Assembly: GCA_020072785.1 (NCBI GenBank)
Contig: JAIQGG010000003.1
Coordinates: forward strand, 186,001 to 250,000
Direction of reading: 5' to 3'
Length of the DNA: 64,000 nucleotides
Source: Terriglobia bacterium
GTDB taxonomy: Bacteria; Acidobacteriota; Terriglobia; Acidiferrales; UBA7541
A model generated the notes under the pieces. It did no database searches and had not been told where the DNA came from. It saw only the letters and a program-made list of their open reading frames with translations. The position numbers and the translations under genes are program-made. Positions 9,071 to 18,800 of the stretch are shown here, piece after piece (positions within the stretch are counted from its first letter, which is position 1; the number at the start of each line of letters is the position of its first letter).

Positions 9071-9885
9071 AGCTCCGTCCTGAGGGCGCCCTTGAGCACC
9101 AGAGCGCCGAGGAGTGTCAAAACCAGGTACGGCACCAGCCATTCCATCTTCCAGGTGCGCAAGTGGAAGAGCCGCACCGGGTATTCGATCTGGATCTGCT
9201 CGACGAGGCCCGCGCGGGGAAGCGGCGGCTCGCCCGGATTGACGATCTGCTGCCACAGCCCGCCGCGTTCCCGCGCGGAAACGATGCGCGTGAGGCTGTC
9301 GCCCACAATCACGCGCTTGGAAAACTCACTGTTCGGGAGCACTAGGCGGATGTCGTACGTGCCCGGCTGCACGGCCTTCACGCGCCAATCCACCTGGCGC
9401 TCGGGAGCAATGTGCACCGGCGGCGCCGTCAGCAGCAGTCCGGACGGCAGCCGGAGCACGGCGCCAGCCAGCGCATCCGGGCTCTCGAAGGTAGCGCTCA
9501 CGAAGAAATCCTGGCCCGGAACGAGCGGGGTGCGCCCGAGATAGGCCTCCAATTGCACGAAAAGAAGGAACAGGGGCAGGGCCAGAAAGAGCATCGGCCG
9601 GAAGGTGTGCCGCAGATACAGAAACGTATTGCCGAGCAGCGTGAGATAGGCGCGCAGGACCACGCTGAGCTGATCGGGAAACAAGCGCACCGCAAGAACG
9701 TGCGCGCCAATGCGATCTTTCACCCGGCGAATGGCCTTCTGGTCCGACGTCCAGCGGATGACCAGCAGCGCAAGGACCGCGGTCAGGACGGAAAAAAAGC
9801 CCAGCACGGCGAACAGCGGCAAGGGCCGCAGCAGGCGGAACAAGAGGTCAACGATATGGTCGAACAAAGATAGGAATGCGGTCAT
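9067..9885 (-). CDS. Three-helix membrane protein, possible Oxa1/EMC3-like topology
   Basis: A 272-residue protein of unrecognised family. Transmembrane helices are predicted by eye at about 22-43, 97-115 and 248-266. Between helices 1 and 2 lies a charged, helical cytosolic stretch (44-94) starting with SDQKAIRRVKDRIGAHVLA. Between helices 2 and 3 lies an extracytoplasmic, beta-rich domain of about 130 residues. A helix, charged helical hairpin, helix order is what EMC3/TMCO1/YidC-like insertases show; this is a topology argument only. It is translationally coupled to the phosphodiesterase-like gene (4-base overlap), so the two products probably work together, for example as anchor or assembly partner. 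Confidence 0.8.
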   Translation of the reverse strand: MTAFLSLFDHIVDLLFRLLRPLPLFAVLGFFSVLTAVLALLVIRWTSDQKAIRRVKDRIGAHVLAVRLFPDQLSVVLRAYLTLLGNTFLYLRHTFRPMLFLALPLFLLFVQLEAYLGRTPLVPGQDFFVSATFESPDALAGAVLRLPSGLLLTAPPVHIAPERQVDWRVKAVQPGTYDIRLVLPNSEFSKRVIVGDSLTRIVSARERGGLWQQIVNPGEPPLPRAGLVEQIQIEYPVRLFHLRTWKMEWLVPYLVLTLLGALVLKGALRTEL

Positions 9886-9945
9886 GGGTGTGAACCTGCC
9901 GCAGTCCTGCCCCGCGGCCCGCGGCGCAGAAAAAAGCGGACGGGG

Positions 9946-10152
9946 TTACTCGATGTAGCCAAGGCCCTGCAGGCGCTTCTTGATCTCCTCGGGAGCATCG
10001 CCGCCGTCGGAATCAGAACCCATGAGCAGCGTGATTTCCTTCTCCAGAACGTGCTGGATGAACTCCTCGGCGGAGGAATAGCCGGCCAGCTCGGCGCACT
10101 TTTTGGCTTTGGCGTAGAGCTCATCGTCAATCTTGACGCGGTTTCCGAACAC
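9946..10152 (-). CDS. Small ribbon-helix-helix-like protein with RLxxLGY tail
   Basis: A 68-residue protein. VKIDDELYAKAKKCAELAG and the following EEFIQHVLEKEI look like the strand and two helices of a CopG/ribbon-helix-helix domain. An acidic linker (GSDSDGGDAPEE) leads to a C-terminal IKKRLQGLGYIE. The same RLxxLGY pattern ends the catalytic domains of the two sulfatase-like proteins on the opposite strand and occurs twice in CysC of this window. The start is GTG at 10152 behind GGGGAGG; a longer frame to 10338 has no supporting site. It is the first gene of the minus-strand operon with the membrane protein and phosphodiesterase. Whether it binds DNA or docks to the enzymes is not known. 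Confidence 0.75.
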   Translation of the reverse strand: MFGNRVKIDDELYAKAKKCAELAGYSSAEEFIQHVLEKEITLLMGSDSDGGDAPEEIKKRLQGLGYIE

Positions 10153-10228
10153 AGCCTGCCTCCCCACTCGCTGGCGCATTGCCGTGGCGTGCATCCCGGG
10201 CCCGCCGCAAACGCCGTGAACAATGCGA

Positions 10229-10234
10229 ATTATA
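10229..10234 (-). promoter_or_regulatory. TATAAT -10 box for the minus-strand operon
   Basis: A perfect TATAAT reads on the minus strand 76 bases before the GTG at 10152. The expected -35 position is only CG-rich, so an activator would be needed or the match is chance. Confidence 0.35.
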
Positions 10235-10344
10235 GCGCATCCGCGCGCGGCCGCGCGCGCAAAAAACGCCCCGGCGGACGGCGCCGAGAACGGACACGCG
10301 GGAAAAACCCCGCCGTTTCGGGCCTTGGCGCCGGGCAAAAACGT

Positions 10345-10372
10345 TTGACGTACAATTCCGCGACACTATAGA
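10345..10372 (+). promoter_or_regulatory. Promoter of the sulfatase-like gene pair
   Basis: TTGACG (10345-10350), 16-base spacer, TATAGA (10367-10372). Transcription would start near 10379, giving a leader of about 80 bases to the ATG at 10462. Confidence 0.55.
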
Positions 10373-10461
10373 CTCGATCTGTTCAAGGGGCCGACAGAAT
10401 CATGCAAGCCTACCTGCGGGCATGCGGGACGCACAACAGCAGCGGTGTTTTCTCCCGGGAA

Positions 10462-12438
10462 ATGAAACGGCGGTGGATGCGCAGCCTGGCGCTGCTGGCC
10501 GCGCTGCTCGCGGCGCCCCTTCTGGCCCTGCCAGCGCCGCCGGCCAACGATCCGCCGAACGTCCTCCTGATCACTCTGGATACGGTGCGCGCAGATCACC
10601 TCGGCTGCTACGGCTACAAACTCATCGAAACCCCCAACCTGGACGCGCTGGCCGCCAGCGGAGTGCGCTTCGCCAATGCCTTTACCCCGGTGCCCGTCAC
10701 ACTGCCGTCGCACAGCGTAATCCTCACCGGGACCTACCCGATGCGCACGGGCATGCACGACTTCAGCGGCAACCGCCTCAACTCTTCGCAGCCCACCCTG
10801 GCCACACTGCTGCGCGCCAGGGGCTACGCCACGGGAGCCGTGCTGGGCTCGGCCGTGCTGGACTCGCGCTTCGGACTCAACCGCGGCTTTGACTTTTACT
10901 ACGACCACTTCGATTTCAGCCGCCTGGACGAGAAAAATCTTGATGCCATGCTGCGCCCCGGCAATGAGGTGGTGGACCACGCGCTGGGCTGGCTCGCAGG
11001 GCACCACCGCAAGCCCTTCCTGCTGTGGGTGCATCTCTACGACGCCCATGAGCCCTATAACCCCCCGCCGCCGTTCCGGCAAAAGTACCGCACCCGCCCC
11101 TATGACGGAGGAATCGCCTTTGTGGATGCGCAGGTGGGGCGCGTCGTGGCCTACCTGAAAGCCAAGGGCCTCTACGACCGGACGCTGATCGTCCTGGCGG
11201 CCGACCACGGCGAAGGCCTGGGCGAGCACGGCGAGAAAACGCACGGCTTCTTCATTTACAACAGCACGCTGCATGTGCCGCTGATCTTCAAGATGCCCGC
11301 CGGCGCGGGGCCGCGGAAACCCGTGGTGGACGAGGTGGTCAATCTGGCGGACCTCCTGCCGACCATTCTGGAACTGACCGGGGAGAGCCGCCCGAAAGAG
11401 CTGCAGGGCCGGAGCCTGGTCCCGGCCATGGCCGGAAAAGCGGACGGGGGTCCGGCGGAGGACTACGCGGAAACTTATTTGCCGCGGATCCACTTCAATT
11501 GGAGCGAACTGCGCGGGGTGCGCTACCGCCAGTACCAGTTCATTGACGCCCCGCGCCCGGAATTGTACGACCTTTCCAGCGATCCGCGGGAGCTGAACAA
11601 TCTGTACGCGTCGCGCCGGGCAGTGGCTAACGAGATGCGCAAGCGCCTGGAGCAACTCATCGCGCAGTACACCCCGGCCGCGGGGGAGAAGACCGCGGAA
11701 ACCACGGGGCTCGACCCGGTGCTGATGGAGCGCCTGAAATCGCTGGGCTACGTGGCCGTCGCCGGAGGCGGCGATGAGGTCCTGAGCGACCGGCGATTGC
11801 CCGACCCCAAGGACCGCATTCAAGTCTACGAACTGGTGTCGGATGCGCTGACGGATAGCCAGCGGGGCTTCTACTCGGAGTCCATCGCCAAGCTGCGCCA
11901 GGCGGAGAAGGCCGAAAAGGATTCCCTGCCGGTTCATTACCTGCTGGCCCTGAATTATTACCGCCAGAAGGACTTTACAACGGCCATCGAGGAGTTCCAG
12001 ATCGTGCTCAAGCTGAGCCCGAGCTACTCCCTGGCCACCTACTATCTCGGCCTGGCCTACACGCAGACCGGAGAGTGGGAGGAGGCGATCGCCACGCTGC
12101 GCCGCACGCTGGAACTGGATGCGACGAACTACTCGGCGGCCTACAACCTCGGCGCGGCCTACGTGAAGCAAGGGAAAGTGGACGAGGCCGAAGGAGCCCT
12201 GCGGCAGGCCCTGAAGATCAACCCGGGCTACGCGCAGGCGCAGGAGGCGCTGGGGGAGCTGCTGCTCTACCAGGGAAAACTGGACGAGGCCATCGCCGCT
12301 TTGCGCGCGACCCTGCAAATGGAGCCCGGATACACCAAGGCGCGGCAGGCTCTGGTGAAGGCCCTGCAGGCCAGGGGCCTGAACGACGAAGCGGAAGAAG
12401 AACGGCGCAAGGGTGCTGACGGAGGCTCGCAGCCCTAG
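10462..12438 (+). CDS. Exported sulfatase-fold protein with TPR repeats, Thr at nucleophile site
   Basis: A 658-residue protein: signal peptide (1-23), sulfatase/alkaline-phosphatase fold (about 31-430), then TPR repeats (about 470-645). Metal ligands are in LLITLDTVRADHLGCYG (Asp40) and the DHGEGLGEHG segment. The nucleophile motif is T80-L-P-S-H instead of C/S-x-P-S-R. It therefore cannot form the formylglycine of true sulfatases and may be a phosphoesterase or transferase with a Thr nucleophile. The catalytic domain ends in MERLKSLGYVA. The ATG at 10462 is chosen because the signal peptide begins there; an upstream ATG at 10402 would add 20 polar residues. The next gene starts at the base after its stop. 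Confidence 0.85.
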   Translation: MKRRWMRSLALLAALLAAPLLALPAPPANDPPNVLLITLDTVRADHLGCYGYKLIETPNLDALAASGVRFANAFTPVPVTLPSHSVILTGTYPMRTGMHDFSGNRLNSSQPTLATLLRARGYATGAVLGSAVLDSRFGLNRGFDFYYDHFDFSRLDEKNLDAMLRPGNEVVDHALGWLAGHHRKPFLLWVHLYDAHEPYNPPPPFRQKYRTRPYDGGIAFVDAQVGRVVAYLKAKGLYDRTLIVLAADHGEGLGEHGEKTHGFFIYNSTLHVPLIFKMPAGAGPRKPVVDEVVNLADLLPTILELTGESRPKELQGRSLVPAMAGKADGGPAEDYAETYLPRIHFNWSELRGVRYRQYQFIDAPRPELYDLSSDPRELNNLYASRRAVANEMRKRLEQLIAQYTPAAGEKTAETTGLDPVLMERLKSLGYVAVAGGGDEVLSDRRLPDPKDRIQVYELVSDALTDSQRGFYSESIAKLRQAEKAEKDSLPVHYLLALNYYRQKDFTTAIEEFQIVLKLSPSYSLATYYLGLAYTQTGEWEEAIATLRRTLELDATNYSAAYNLGAAYVKQGKVDEAEGALRQALKINPGYAQAQEALGELLLYQGKLDEAIAALRATLQMEPGYTKARQALVKALQARGLNDEAEEERRKGADGGSQP

Positions 12439-14541
12439 ATGCGTCCTTCGCTTCCATCCCGCCGCGCGGCTCTTCTCTTCCTGGGACTGGCCCTGCTCGC
12501 CGGCGGCTGCCGGCAAAGTCAGCCGCGGCCCCCGAACATCCTGATCATCACCGTGGACACCCTGCGCGCCGATCGCGTGGGGGCTTACGGCAACACCGGC
12601 GGGCTCACCCCCAACGTGGACGCCCTGGCGAAAGAGGGTATCGTCTTCGAGCGCGGCGTCTCCCAGGTGCCCCTCACCTGGCCCTCGCATGCCGCGATCT
12701 TTACCGGCACGTATCCCTTCCACAATGGCGTGCAGGATTTCACCGGACAGCCCCTGAGCGAGCGCTTTCGCACCCTGGCGGAATGTTTCCAGGCGCACGG
12801 CTACGCCACCGCCGCCGTGGTCAGCTCGTTCGTGCTGGACCGCAGCTGGGGCCTGGCCCGGGGATTTGACAGCTACGACGACTCCTTTGCCGGGCAGGAA
12901 TTTCTGGAGAAGAACCTCGGGCTGGTGGAGCGTCCCGCCGAAGAGAGCGTGAACCACGCGATCAGCTGGCTGCAGGCGCATCCCCAGAAGCCCTTTTTCC
13001 TGTGGCTGCATCTCTACGATCCGCACAGCCCGTATAACCCCCCGGAGCCTTTCCGCACGCAATACGCCAGGCAGCCCTACGACGGAGAGGTCGCCTATGC
13101 CGACAGCCAATTGGGGCGCCTCTTTGCCTGGCTCAAGCAGGCCCCCAACAACGTCTACGACAACACCCTGATCGTCTTCCTCAGCGATCACGGGGAGTCC
13201 CTGGGAGAACACGGCGAGAAGGAGCATGGCTTCTTCGTCTACGACTCGACGGTGCGCGTGCCGCTGGTGGTGAAGCCCCAGCGCAGCGCAGGGCTGGCCG
13301 TACAGCGCGTCGCCGACGCCGTGGAGACGATTCAGGTGGGGCCGACGGTGCTGGAGCTGGCCGGCGTGCAAGACCCCATCCAGAAGCAGTTTCAGGCCGC
13401 CAGCCTCGTGCCCCTGCTTTCCGGCAAGCCCCACGGGCCGGAGCGCGCCGCCTACAGCGAGACCTTCTATCCCGCCAACTCCTTTGGCTGGAGCCCCCTG
13501 CGCAGCATGCAAACCACCCGCTATCACTACATCGAAGCGCCCCGGCAGGAGCTCTACGAACACGCCAGCGACCCGGCGGAAAAAATCAATGTTGCGGAGC
13601 AGAACGCCGGTGTGGCCGCGCGCCTGCGCGAGCAGCTCGGTCAGCTCCTGGCCCGCTACCCCGCGCCGGCGGCAGCCGCGGGCGGCAACGCCGCCGGGGC
13701 CAGCCCGGAGGTCCTGGAAAAGCTGCGCTCGCTCGGCTACCTGGCCTACAAGGCCCCCGCGGCGCCTAATGCCAAACTGGCCGACCCCAAGGACAAACTG
13801 CCCGTGTTCCAGGACGTGCTGCAGGCCACGGACCTCATCCAGGCGGGCAATTACGCGGCGGCGCGCGCGCTGCTGGCCAGCGTCCAGCAGCGCGAGCCGC
13901 GCCTCTATCTCATCCCCTTTTTGCTCGGCGAAGCCGCTTCCCACGACGCGCAATGGAAAGAGGCCGAAAAGCAGTTCGGGCGGGCGGCCGCGCTCAATCC
14001 GGGCTTCGACCAGGCCCGCATGGGGCTGGCGCGCGCGCTGGGGCTGCAGGGCAAAACGGGGCCGGCGCGAGAGCTGATCGGCACCCTGCTGGCGGAAAAC
14101 CCCAAGAACTTCCGGGCGTGGTTTCTGCAGGCGCAAATTGCCGCCCCGAGCGACCCGCGCGCCAGCCGCGAAGCGCTGGAAAAGGTGATTGCCATCCAGC
14201 CCAACTTCGCTCCGGCCTACCGCGACCGCGGCATGCTCTCCATGCGCGAGGACACCTACGTGAGCGCCGCCGAGGACCTCTCCCGCGCCGTGGCCATGGG
14301 CATGCACGACGCGCTCACCTACAACAACCTGGGCATCTGCTACAGCCGCATGAACCGCCTGGAAGACGCGGCGGAAACATATCGCCGCGCGCTGGCGGCG
14401 GAGCCGGGCTACGCCCAGGCCCACCTCAACCTGGGTTTCGCCTACGAGCGCATGCAGCAGCCGGACCTGGCCAAAAAAGAATACGCCGAAGCCTGCCGCC
14501 TCGACCGCCGCATCTGCGCCCTCATCGCCAACCGCAAGTAG
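12439..14541 (+). CDS. Sulfatase-fold lipoprotein with TPR repeats, Thr at nucleophile site
   Basis: A 700-residue paralogue of the preceding protein. Residues 1-24 are a lipoprotein-like signal ending LLAGGC, so it is probably anchored to a membrane. The metal-site Asp40 lies in IITVDTLRADRVGAYG; the nucleophile motif is T80-W-P-S-H; DHGESLGEHGEKEHGFF gives the second metal site. The domain again ends with LEKLRSLGYLA. TPR repeats occupy roughly 455-690. Like its neighbour it lacks the Cys/Ser needed for formylglycine. The start immediately follows the upstream stop, so the two are co-translated. Tandem duplication with divergence is the likely origin. Substrate unknown. Confidence 0.85.
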   Translation: MRPSLPSRRAALLFLGLALLAGGCRQSQPRPPNILIITVDTLRADRVGAYGNTGGLTPNVDALAKEGIVFERGVSQVPLTWPSHAAIFTGTYPFHNGVQDFTGQPLSERFRTLAECFQAHGYATAAVVSSFVLDRSWGLARGFDSYDDSFAGQEFLEKNLGLVERPAEESVNHAISWLQAHPQKPFFLWLHLYDPHSPYNPPEPFRTQYARQPYDGEVAYADSQLGRLFAWLKQAPNNVYDNTLIVFLSDHGESLGEHGEKEHGFFVYDSTVRVPLVVKPQRSAGLAVQRVADAVETIQVGPTVLELAGVQDPIQKQFQAASLVPLLSGKPHGPERAAYSETFYPANSFGWSPLRSMQTTRYHYIEAPRQELYEHASDPAEKINVAEQNAGVAARLREQLGQLLARYPAPAAAAGGNAAGASPEVLEKLRSLGYLAYKAPAAPNAKLADPKDKLPVFQDVLQATDLIQAGNYAAARALLASVQQREPRLYLIPFLLGEAASHDAQWKEAEKQFGRAAALNPGFDQARMGLARALGLQGKTGPARELIGTLLAENPKNFRAWFLQAQIAAPSDPRASREALEKVIAIQPNFAPAYRDRGMLSMREDTYVSAAEDLSRAVAMGMHDALTYNNLGICYSRMNRLEDAAETYRRALAAEPGYAQAHLNLGFAYERMQQPDLAKKEYAEACRLDRRICALIANRK

Positions 14542-14693
14542 CGGCCTCCTCGCCAACTCCCGCCCAACGAACTGCTGGTAACTGCCCCCACACAAGCACA
14601 CATGCCCCCACCGCCCGTCATTTCGAGGCGCTGCGCCGGGAAATCTCTCTTTTTTCTTGGACTCTCGCCAAATACACTTTTTTCCCAAGCGCA

Positions 14694-15716
14694 CTATGGC
14701 GTTGAGGAATGCTTCAGCCTGGCCAGGGCGTCGCGCACCTTCGGCGCGGCGGGATCTTTCGAAAACTGCTTGAGAAAGGCTTCGAATTCGGCAGCGGCTT
14801 CGCTCTGCCGCCCGGCCTGCAAATAGAGTGCGGCGAGCGCCAGCAGCACCTGCGGCATCTTCGGGTCCAGCTCGCGCGCGGTCTTCAGCTCTTGCTCCGC
14901 GGGCTGCAACTCGCCCAGCCGGGCCAGCACCGAGCCGTGGAGGTACCGTCCCAGCGCGGAGGAAGGAGCTCTGCGCAGGCCCTCTTCCAGCGTGTGCCGG
15001 GCCTCCTCGTTGCGCCGCGTGAGGTACAGCACGTTGCCCAGATTGAAATACGCCTGCACGCTGTTGGCGTTCAGTTCCAGCACCCGCCGGAACTCCTCTT
15101 CCGCCGCCTTGGCGTCGCCCTTCTGCAGGTAGCGGATCCCCAGGTTGTTGTGCGCAGGATAGAAATCCGGAGCCAGGCGCAGCACCGCCTGGTAATGCTC
15201 GACCGCCGCCGCCGCATCCCCGCGCTCGTCGGCTTTCTTCCCCGCTTCAAACTCCTTCAGCACACCCGGCGGATATTTCTTGGCGAGATCGGCGACATCC
15301 ACGAGATCCCCGTTCGCGCCGCCAGAACCCTCAGGCGCGCCGCGCGGCCTCTCCGCGGGTTTGGGACGCAGGACCACGCGCACGAAGTTCGTTGGCATTT
15401 GCAGAGGATTCACGTTGACCGGAAGGCGAACCGGCTGATACCCCTCCGTTTCGATGACCACGTAGTAGGTATTGGGAAGCAGGCCGGAGAAGCCAAAGTG
15501 CCCTTCAGCGTCGGAGTAACCGGTGTCCACGACCGCTCCGCGGCCCTCGAGTGTGATTCGAATGGGCTGGTCCGGCCACTGCCTATTCTCCAGGTGAATC
15601 TGGCCGGCGATATTGCCCTCTTCCTGGGCGTGCAGTACTCCAGCAGAAAGAAGGAACAAAACTGCCAGCAGGAGGCCGGAGGAGGCCCTGTTTGATCGTC
15701 GCCCGTCAACCGCCAT
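14694..15716 (-). CDS. Exported TPR protein with carboxypeptidase-regulatory-like domain
   Basis: A 340-residue protein: signal peptide (about 1-31, ending VLHAQ), an Ig-like carboxypeptidase-regulatory domain (about 35-118; IAGQIHLENRQWP to FVRVVL), then at least four TPR repeats (about 155-330, for example AAVEHYQAVLRLAPDFYPAH). It is a periplasmic or cell-surface binding protein by inference. It lies downstream of the TonB-dependent receptor on the same strand, but a strong terminator stands between them, so it probably has its own promoter. The same N-terminal fold begins the receptor, a pairing common in Acidobacteriota. No enzyme motif is seen. Confidence 0.8.
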   Translation of the reverse strand: MAVDGRRSNRASSGLLLAVLFLLSAGVLHAQEEGNIAGQIHLENRQWPDQPIRITLEGRGAVVDTGYSDAEGHFGFSGLLPNTYYVVIETEGYQPVRLPVNVNPLQMPTNFVRVVLRPKPAERPRGAPEGSGGANGDLVDVADLAKKYPPGVLKEFEAGKKADERGDAAAAVEHYQAVLRLAPDFYPAHNNLGIRYLQKGDAKAAEEEFRRVLELNANSVQAYFNLGNVLYLTRRNEEARHTLEEGLRRAPSSALGRYLHGSVLARLGELQPAEQELKTARELDPKMPQVLLALAALYLQAGRQSEAAAEFEAFLKQFSKDPAAPKVRDALARLKHSSTP

Positions 15717-15782
15717 GAGCTAAAACCTGATGAGCCGAGGCTACCATAAACTCCGCCCTGGTGCGGACACTTTGGAGGAAAG

Positions 15783-15811
15783 AAAAAGGGCCCGGCGTTG
15801 CCGCCGGGCCC
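15783..15811 (-). terminator. Rho-independent terminator of the TonB-dependent receptor gene
   Basis: GGGCCCGGCG (15788-15797) and CGCCGGGCCC (15802-15811) form a perfect 10-bp stem with a 4-base loop. On the minus strand it is followed by TTTTTC. It lies 21 bases after the receptor stop. Confidence 0.85.
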
Positions 15812-15832
15812 TGAGTCCATCTTGTTAACGAA

Positions 15833-18800
15833 TTACCAGAGCAGCTTCAGCGCGAACTGCATCAACCGGGGAGTCATTTCCCCAGCCGACTGGCCGAAGT
15901 TGAAAGCGGTAATGCGGTTGGCAAAGTTCGCGCCGGTCGAGCTGCTGGGCAGCTTGAAGTTGGCGCGGTTGAGGGCGTTGAAGACCTCGAAGCGGAACTG
16001 CATGTTGAACCGCTCCGTGATCCGGATGTTCTTGAACAGGGACTGGTCGGTGTTGAAAATCCCAGGCCCCGTGAACGTGTTCCGGCCCAGGTTGCCGTCG
16101 CACGCCCTGCAGGGCGTGCCAAAGAAAGCTACCCCGCCGCTACTGCATGTTCCGTCCGCACCCTGCACGGCTCCGAGCGAATACCATCCGCAGCTGTAGG
16201 GTGACCCGGGCACGTTGAACCACCCGTTGGCCCACTGTTCCCTGCTGACGCTCATGCTGCTCCCGCCAGGTCCTACATTGGGCCGGTCGTTGCGTTCGCC
16301 GTCATAGTTGAAATCACATGCGTTGCCGGAGGCGCAATATGGAGTAAAGTGCGCACCCGACTGGAACGCCCAGATGCCCTGGTACTGCCAGCCGCCCAGG
16401 AGGTGCCCTGCGAAACCCTTCTGTTCCTTCATGTACGGAATCTCGTACACGTAGTTGAAGCTCAGCCGGTGCCGGACGTCGAACGTGGAGTTGCCCTTAT
16501 CCAGCATGGGCTTGGTCGGATCCAGGGAGTAGCCATCGCCTGCGGCCGCACCATTGGCCGATGTCGCGCCACTGTGCCAGTCCGAGCCGGTGTCAATCGA
16601 GTGGCTCCACGCGTAGTTCAGGTTAAACGCGAACCCGCGGGTCACCTGATGGCGCACCGCGACCTGCAACCCGCTGTACCACGACTTGCTGACGTTCTCC
16701 CAGACGCGCAGGCGCCCGTAGTTGGGGTTTAGGAAGCGGCTACCAAGTCCGGTGAGCGTACGGCCGAACTGGTCCACCGCAGTGGTCCCGGCAGGGAGAC
16801 GGATACCCGGCAGGCGGTTAGCCTGCTCGGCGCGGAAGAGCTTATGCCCCTGCGTGCCGACGTAGTTCACTTCCAGGGTCGTCTTGGGCAGGATTTCCCG
16901 CTGAATCCCGAAGTAATAATTCAGCACATAGGGATCCCGGATGCCCTGTGGGAAAACGATGCCCGTCAGGTTCGCGAAGTTGCTGTTCCAGGCGTTGTAC
17001 CCCTGGATGTTCCCCGCAGCCTGCGATCCTTGCCCGATGCCGGGATTGGCTCCCGCCCCGGTAAACGTCACCGGAGCTCCGCTGGGCGCGCAAGCTGTGG
17101 TCACAGGATCGCATGCCGCCACCCCGGCAATTGAGCCGGCGGGACAGAAAGCGGTGACCGTGACTCCATCACACGCCGCGGTCGGCCCGAAAACCACCGC
17201 GTTCACATCTCCGCCGAGCGCATTGTTAACCCCGTTGAAGGAATAGAACGGCGGGTTCCAGCGGGAGTTCGAGAGCGGGTTATATAACGTGCCCTCGTAC
17301 GACACTCCGAAGCCGCCGCGGAAGGCTGTCTTGCCGTTGCCCCACGGATCGTAGGCAAAGCCGGCGCGCGGCCCGAAGTTGTTGTGGTCCGCACCGCCCA
17401 GGCTGCTGGCGACCGCGAAGCCGCCCGGCCCGCAGACTCCGGCCAGAACGTTCCTGGCCAACTGCGTCGCCGTATCGCAACCCGCCTGTCCCGCCGGGAT
17501 GTTGGCGTTGGAGATCCAGTCCGCGCAGTAGCCGTTGGCGGGCGTCAAACAGCCCGGCCCCGGAATGAACGTCGTCACCTTGCCGTCTTTCTCCGTGTGC
17601 CGCGTGTAGAGGTCATAGCGGAGACCCACGTTGATGGTCAGTTTGCGGCTCACCTTCCAGTCGTCCTGGATAAAGGCGCCCATTTCCAGGTTGCGCCAGT
17701 GCCGGATGTTGCTGGCGAGTTGCGCGGGTTGGTTGGAGACAAAGCCCGGGTCCACGCCGGCGGCCATGCCATACGGCGCTTGCGCCGCAAAGTAGATCTG
17801 GTCGAAGAAGTAGTAGGACGGCCGGGCGACGTTGAATTCGCTGTTCTCGATGTTGCGCCGGAAGTCCACGCCGACCTTGATGCTGTGCTTGCCCCTCTGG
17901 AAGGACATCATATCCCCGTAGGTATAGATGTTCTCGTGGAAGAACTGCGGGTAGCCGTTGTAGGAGCCGAAGCCGGCCGTGCCGTCGTCGAAACCGATTG
18001 CCGGAACGCCCGGAGTCGCGGTTGTAAGGTCGTTGCGGCCCAGGGAATAGCCCGCGCGCGCCTCGTTGATCCAGTTCGGGCTGAAGGTATGCACCCAGCT
18101 CAACTGCAGGTTCGGGGAGTGGATGGTTTGCGGGTTCCGGAAGCCGTGAATGCTGCTGCTGGCGTTAACCGGGCCGAAGGAATCGGAGGAATGGACCCAC
18201 AGGTACTCGCCGAAGACGCGGTCGTTCTTGCGCAGCCAGTCAATGCGCGTGGACCACTCGTTGCCGTTGAAGAGATTGCCCTGGCTCTGCGACCCGAAGA
18301 GCACGACGTTGTCGTTGAGGAACGGCGTGTTGCGGTCGATCGCTCCGGCCTGTAGCGGCGGAGGAGTCCCATTATAGCCGTATGTGGAGCAATTGTCGGC
18401 ATATATAGGATTGTTGTTGATATCAACGCCAGTTTGGTGCTGCCCGGTCAGCCACGTCTGCTCGGCCGCAGTTATCCCGAACATATAGGGGAACGAGCCG
18501 GTGGGCAGATTCGTAAATCCCGCCGGGAAGTTGGCCGGGCACATCATAGGACCGAAGTTACCCACGTAGCCTGCCACTGTCGTGCTGTCTGGGCCGCCAT
18601 AATTCCCCGCACTCGTCGTCGGGAAGTTCTGATAGATCGTCGCGGCCACCGAATTCGGCAGGGCGCTGATAACCGCGGCGCGCCACTCGGGCGTCTCGGA
18701 GATTACCGGGATCGGCGCGGCGGCCGTCGTGAAACGATCACCCTGATAAGACGCGGTGAAGAAGAGGTGATCCTTCCAGATCGGTCCGGTGGCGGTAACG

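Larger units (their letters stand above)
10153..10461. other. Divergent promoter region of the alkaline-phosphatase-superfamily cluster
   Basis: About 300 bases between the divergent small-protein gene and the first sulfatase-like gene. It holds a TATAAT on the minus strand (10229-10234) and a -35/-10 pair on the plus strand (10345-10372), and a CG-alternating run at about 10241-10260. No gene was recognised. Confidence 0.5.

Noticed and set aside
6884-9544. A plus-strand open frame of 886 codons
   Set aside because: Antisense to the phosphodiesterase-like and membrane protein genes, low-complexity composition, no ribosome site or domain.
10462-14541. Formylglycine-dependent sulfatases
   Set aside because: Both nucleophile motifs start with Thr, not Cys or Ser, so modification to formylglycine is not possible at that site.
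10366-14694. A minus-strand open frame of over 1400 codons covering both sulfatase-like genes
   Set aside because: Its protein is rich in Arg, His, Gly and Val with no domains, and it lies exactly antisense to two genes with clear catalytic motifs and TPR repeats. High G+C makes such shadow frames common.
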